From Platycnemis pennipes (taxonomy: Eukaryota > Arthropoda > Insecta > Odonata > Platycnemididae): 64,000 nt of DNA. The notes under the pieces were generated by a model. It had not been told where the DNA came from. It saw only the letters and a list, made by a program, of their open reading frames with translations, and did no database searches. Made by a program: the position numbers and the translations under genes. The stretch is from assembly GCA_933228895.1 (NCBI GenBank), contig OW121846.1, forward strand, positions 112,919,054-112,983,053, read 5' to 3'. This document shows, piece by piece, positions 61,588-64,000 of this stretch. The stretch's first letter is position 1, and the number at the start of each line of letters is the position of its first letter.

Positions 61588-61748
61588 CTGACTGCTGCTG
61601 ATGCCTTTCCTGGACTTGTACATGAGAATTTCTTCGTGTCCTTGACCACCAATGCCTTGGAGCATGATCAGGCCGTTCTTGATCAAGTGAGGCCTGGGTA
61701 AGGGACACCTCTGTCAGTGGAACGTTGTTCCCAATATGAGCGGCCATC
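61588..61748 (-). CDS. ndl: ndl exon 1: start codon and N-terminal cytoplasmic tail
   Basis: The ATG at 61747-61745 has A at -3 and G at +4, a good context. It is preceded by a pyrimidine-rich tract ending TTTTCATCAG, so a non-coding 5' exon probably lies upstream. The exon encodes 53 residues beginning MAAHIGNNVPL, rich in His, Gln and Arg and without a signal peptide, as expected for the inside tail of a type II membrane protein. The donor CAG/GTTTGC leaves phase 1, which fits the phase-1 start of exon 2. The reading frame stays open past this donor, so a longer exon is possible. The start assignment is inference from frame, context and position. Confidence 0.6.
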
Positions 61749-62560
61749 CTGATGAAAATATAAAAAAATAACTGCATTCACAATTTAAAAATAGCCTTAT
61801 GTATTACCCACCCTATTATATGAGTTTCATTAAATTGTGACTATTTCATGAAATGAAACAACATTAATTCAAATACAGAATCCAACTGATGGAAAGTGAA
61901 AAAATTTTCCAGTGAACTACAACCTCAAAGTGATTTATGTAGCAAAGCACCCAATGTATACAAACAAAACAAACAACCAGCATTGATTTTAGTATTTTCT
62001 CTGTGCTGTGCTGACATCAGTTCTTGATGGATCATTATGGATCCTAATGCAGCTTAATTATCCTCATGTAACTTCAAACAGGTCTACAACAAAAGAGCTA
62101 AAAATTGATGTTGCACTTGAAAGAATCTAGACTAAAAATTCACACAATGGTTTGTTGTTCAAAAACATGAAAAAAGAGAAATTCCGGTGAACTTCAGGAC
62201 ACCTGATGGCAAAGCAAAGTCATACATGAGGCTGAAACTACTATGAATGCTGGATACTCTCAACAGATGTGTTCATGTCAGTACTAGTGCCAAAGGTCTT
62301 CACAGGACAATGCACCTTACCTGATAGTCAAATTGCAGCAATTGAGGTCTGGAATGGCCACCATCAGACTCGGAGGATAAAAGTAGGTATGCATTATTCA
62401 AATATGTTTCCATTTTTTCATATGATGACGACATAAATTCATATTTTTGTGGTATGTTAGCCTAATAGACTCATTAAACCTTGGGGTAAAATCCATACAG
62501 ATTGGCTGAACAGATTAAAGAATGATGTGTGTTCAGTCAAAACTTAATACTGCTGCTTGT

Positions 62561-62750
62561 CGGCCCCGGTGGCGGCGTGGTTAAGTACTTGCCTGCTAAC
62601 CTTAGGGTCACGGTTCGAGTCCCGCCTGAGTGGATTTTTTCAGGACATGGATGTGTGTGCTCGTCTGTTCTTGTTAATCGTTAAATACCCCGATGTATAG
62701 GCCATAGGTGCTGTTTTCGGTGGTAATGGAAAATAAATAAAAATAAAATA
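62561..62750 (+). mobile_element. tRNA-derived SINE, copy 2
   Basis: It has an A-box-like TGGCGGCGTGGTTAAG, B box GGTTCGAGTCC (62612-62622), a body with TATAGGCCATAGGTGC and a tail of AATAAATAAAAATAAAAT. The head resembles the SINE at 30.4 kb. It lies upstream of ndl exon 1. Confidence 0.75.
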
Positions 62751-63379
62751 CATCCAACACACCCTTAAGTGGAAGCACTGGAACACAGGTGAAGTAGCCT
62801 ATAGTTTTACATGCATCATTAAAATAATTTATGAAGAAACAATTTGAGTTGTAGGCTGATGTTTTCCTCTGTGTCTTGGTGTATACTAATACTAATATCT
62901 AAGGAAGTATTTGTACTGAGGCCAAAATATTTAGGATTTTTTTAAAACTAGGGTTAAAACTAGCTTCAGGAAAAATTATGAAAACGGGCAAAGGTGGGTG
63001 TGGGGCCTTGGTTGAGTTGAAATAGAATGACCTTGATGATACTGTGGTCATGGTGGAGACAGGAGGCTGCTTAAAGAATTCTCTAGTATACATGGAAAAG
63101 ATAATGACCAGATATATTTTGAAGGCCAGTAAAAAGAATACTAGGATTAATAGTAATCAGTAGAGGAGAAGAAGGTACGAACAACAAAGTTTGGGAAACA
63201 ACAGCTAGAAGGGGTGAGCAAGTATTCATTTAGGAAGCTGAATAACTAGCGATGAGTGAAGGAAGAGGGAAATAATCAGTAGAATAATAGCCCAGGCAAA
63301 CAGGGAATTCCATTGAAAGAAAAATCTGCTCACAGCCAGAAATACAAGCTTGGGAGTAATGAAACACTTCATTAGAACT

Positions 63380-63850
63380 TATATCTGAAGCATATCTTGA
63401 CTTTATGGACTTTATGGTAGGAGCAGCAGAAAAGATGAACGTGGAAGCATTCAAAATGTGGTACTTCAGAAGAATAATGAAGTTAAAGGGGTTTGACCAA
63501 GCAACTAATGAAGAAGTCCTAAGATGAGTGGGAGAAAAGAGAAGTCTTAAGAAAAATTTATGAAGAATACAGCATCATGGGCCATATCTTGAGGCCTGAT
63601 GAAGACAGTCTACTTGAGGGATAAGTGAATGGAAATAATAGAAAAGGAAGACCTCACATGAAATATACCTATAGCACAAGTTGCCAAGGATATAAAAGAC
63701 AATTAGGTGAATATGAAAAAGTTAGCTGGTAGGATAAGCAAGTGAAAAGCTGGGACAAACCAATCTTATGAGTTTTTGTGATTGATAATGATTTTCATGC
63801 TTATTATGATGTGATAATGATACAAATCTGCAGAGAGATTGGTATGGTGT
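63380..63850 (+). mobile_element. LINE 3' fragment
   Basis: The plus strand reads AAEKMNVEAFKMWYFRR, FDQATNEEVLR, VGEKRSLKK and GRPHMKYTYSTSC, across stops. This is the tail region found after the polymerase in LINEs (EAFEMWxxRR, NEEVLxxVGEKR, GRxxxxY). It is 5'-truncated. Confidence 0.68.
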
Positions 63851-64000
63851 CTGAAGAAATGGGGCCTCACAACCAGAAGGACAGTTGAGCTGGTGCTCAA
63901 CTTTAAACTAGAAAGCTACAGGGAAATACTTTTTATTTCAGTGATTCTTCCTCTCCCCCTCTGCACCAAACTGACAAAAACTTCTACACCAAACTGACAA

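Overview
This window looks like one large slice of a eukaryotic, almost certainly insect (arthropod) genome. It is AT-rich, its introns are several kilobases long, and it is crowded with decayed transposons. No bacterial or viral gene organisation is visible. I cannot name the species from the sequence.

The only host gene I can support lies on the minus strand and fills the window from about 61.7 kb down to 4.7 kb. It is a nudel-like modular serine protease. Twelve exons fit together in phase. Exon 1 holds the ATG at 61747. Exon 2 holds a short basic cytoplasmic tail and a single signal-anchor helix. Exon 3 is 1.9 kb long and low in complexity. Exons 4 and 5 hold LDL-receptor class A (LDLa) repeats. 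Exons 6 and 7 hold a scavenger-receptor (SRCR)-like segment. Exons 7 to 10 hold a complete trypsin-type domain with cleavage site RVVGG, His, Asp and Ser triad and a trypsin-type S1 Asp. Exon 11 holds an LDLa followed by a Ser/Thr/Asn-rich stretch, and exon 12 holds more LDLa. The last exon seen ends in phase 1 at 4731, so the C-terminal part lies beyond the left edge. In Drosophila, nudel protease acts in the ovary, in eggshell cross-linking and at the top of the cascade that sets dorsoventral polarity. That role here is inferred from domain order only.

Nearly everything else is intronic transposon material. Left to right, the main pieces are LINE reverse-transcriptase fragments (0.5-3.3 kb); a 3.9 kb pogo/Tigger element with a Harbinger-like MITE nested inside it (7.3-11.2 kb); three copies of one hAT-type MITE with 8-bp target duplications (14.6, 18.0 and 27.2 kb); and a CACAATGGGG-ended element present once plain (29.0 kb) and once with a tripled 138-bp internal unit (19.6 kb). 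Further right are a duplicated 0.9-1.2 kb block (21.5 and 23.7 kb), a hAT transposase relic (26.4 kb), Copia gag/protease remnants (28.6-30.3 kb), three tRNA-derived SINEs, Penelope-like GIY-YIG pieces in opposite orientations (37.4-39.7 kb), more pogo elements (40.9, 44.1 and 46.3 kb), a jockey/CR1-like LINE (48.6 kb), a 3.1 kb piggyBac element flanked by TTAA (54.8 kb) and other piggyBac scraps.

The observations most worth checking are a recurring short motif, CTGAAGA or CTGATGA then a small stem then GAAAC, inside several unrelated-looking foldbacks and retroelement tails; the hAT MITE sitting a few dozen bases from the exon 10 donor; and the internally amplified CACAATGGGG element.
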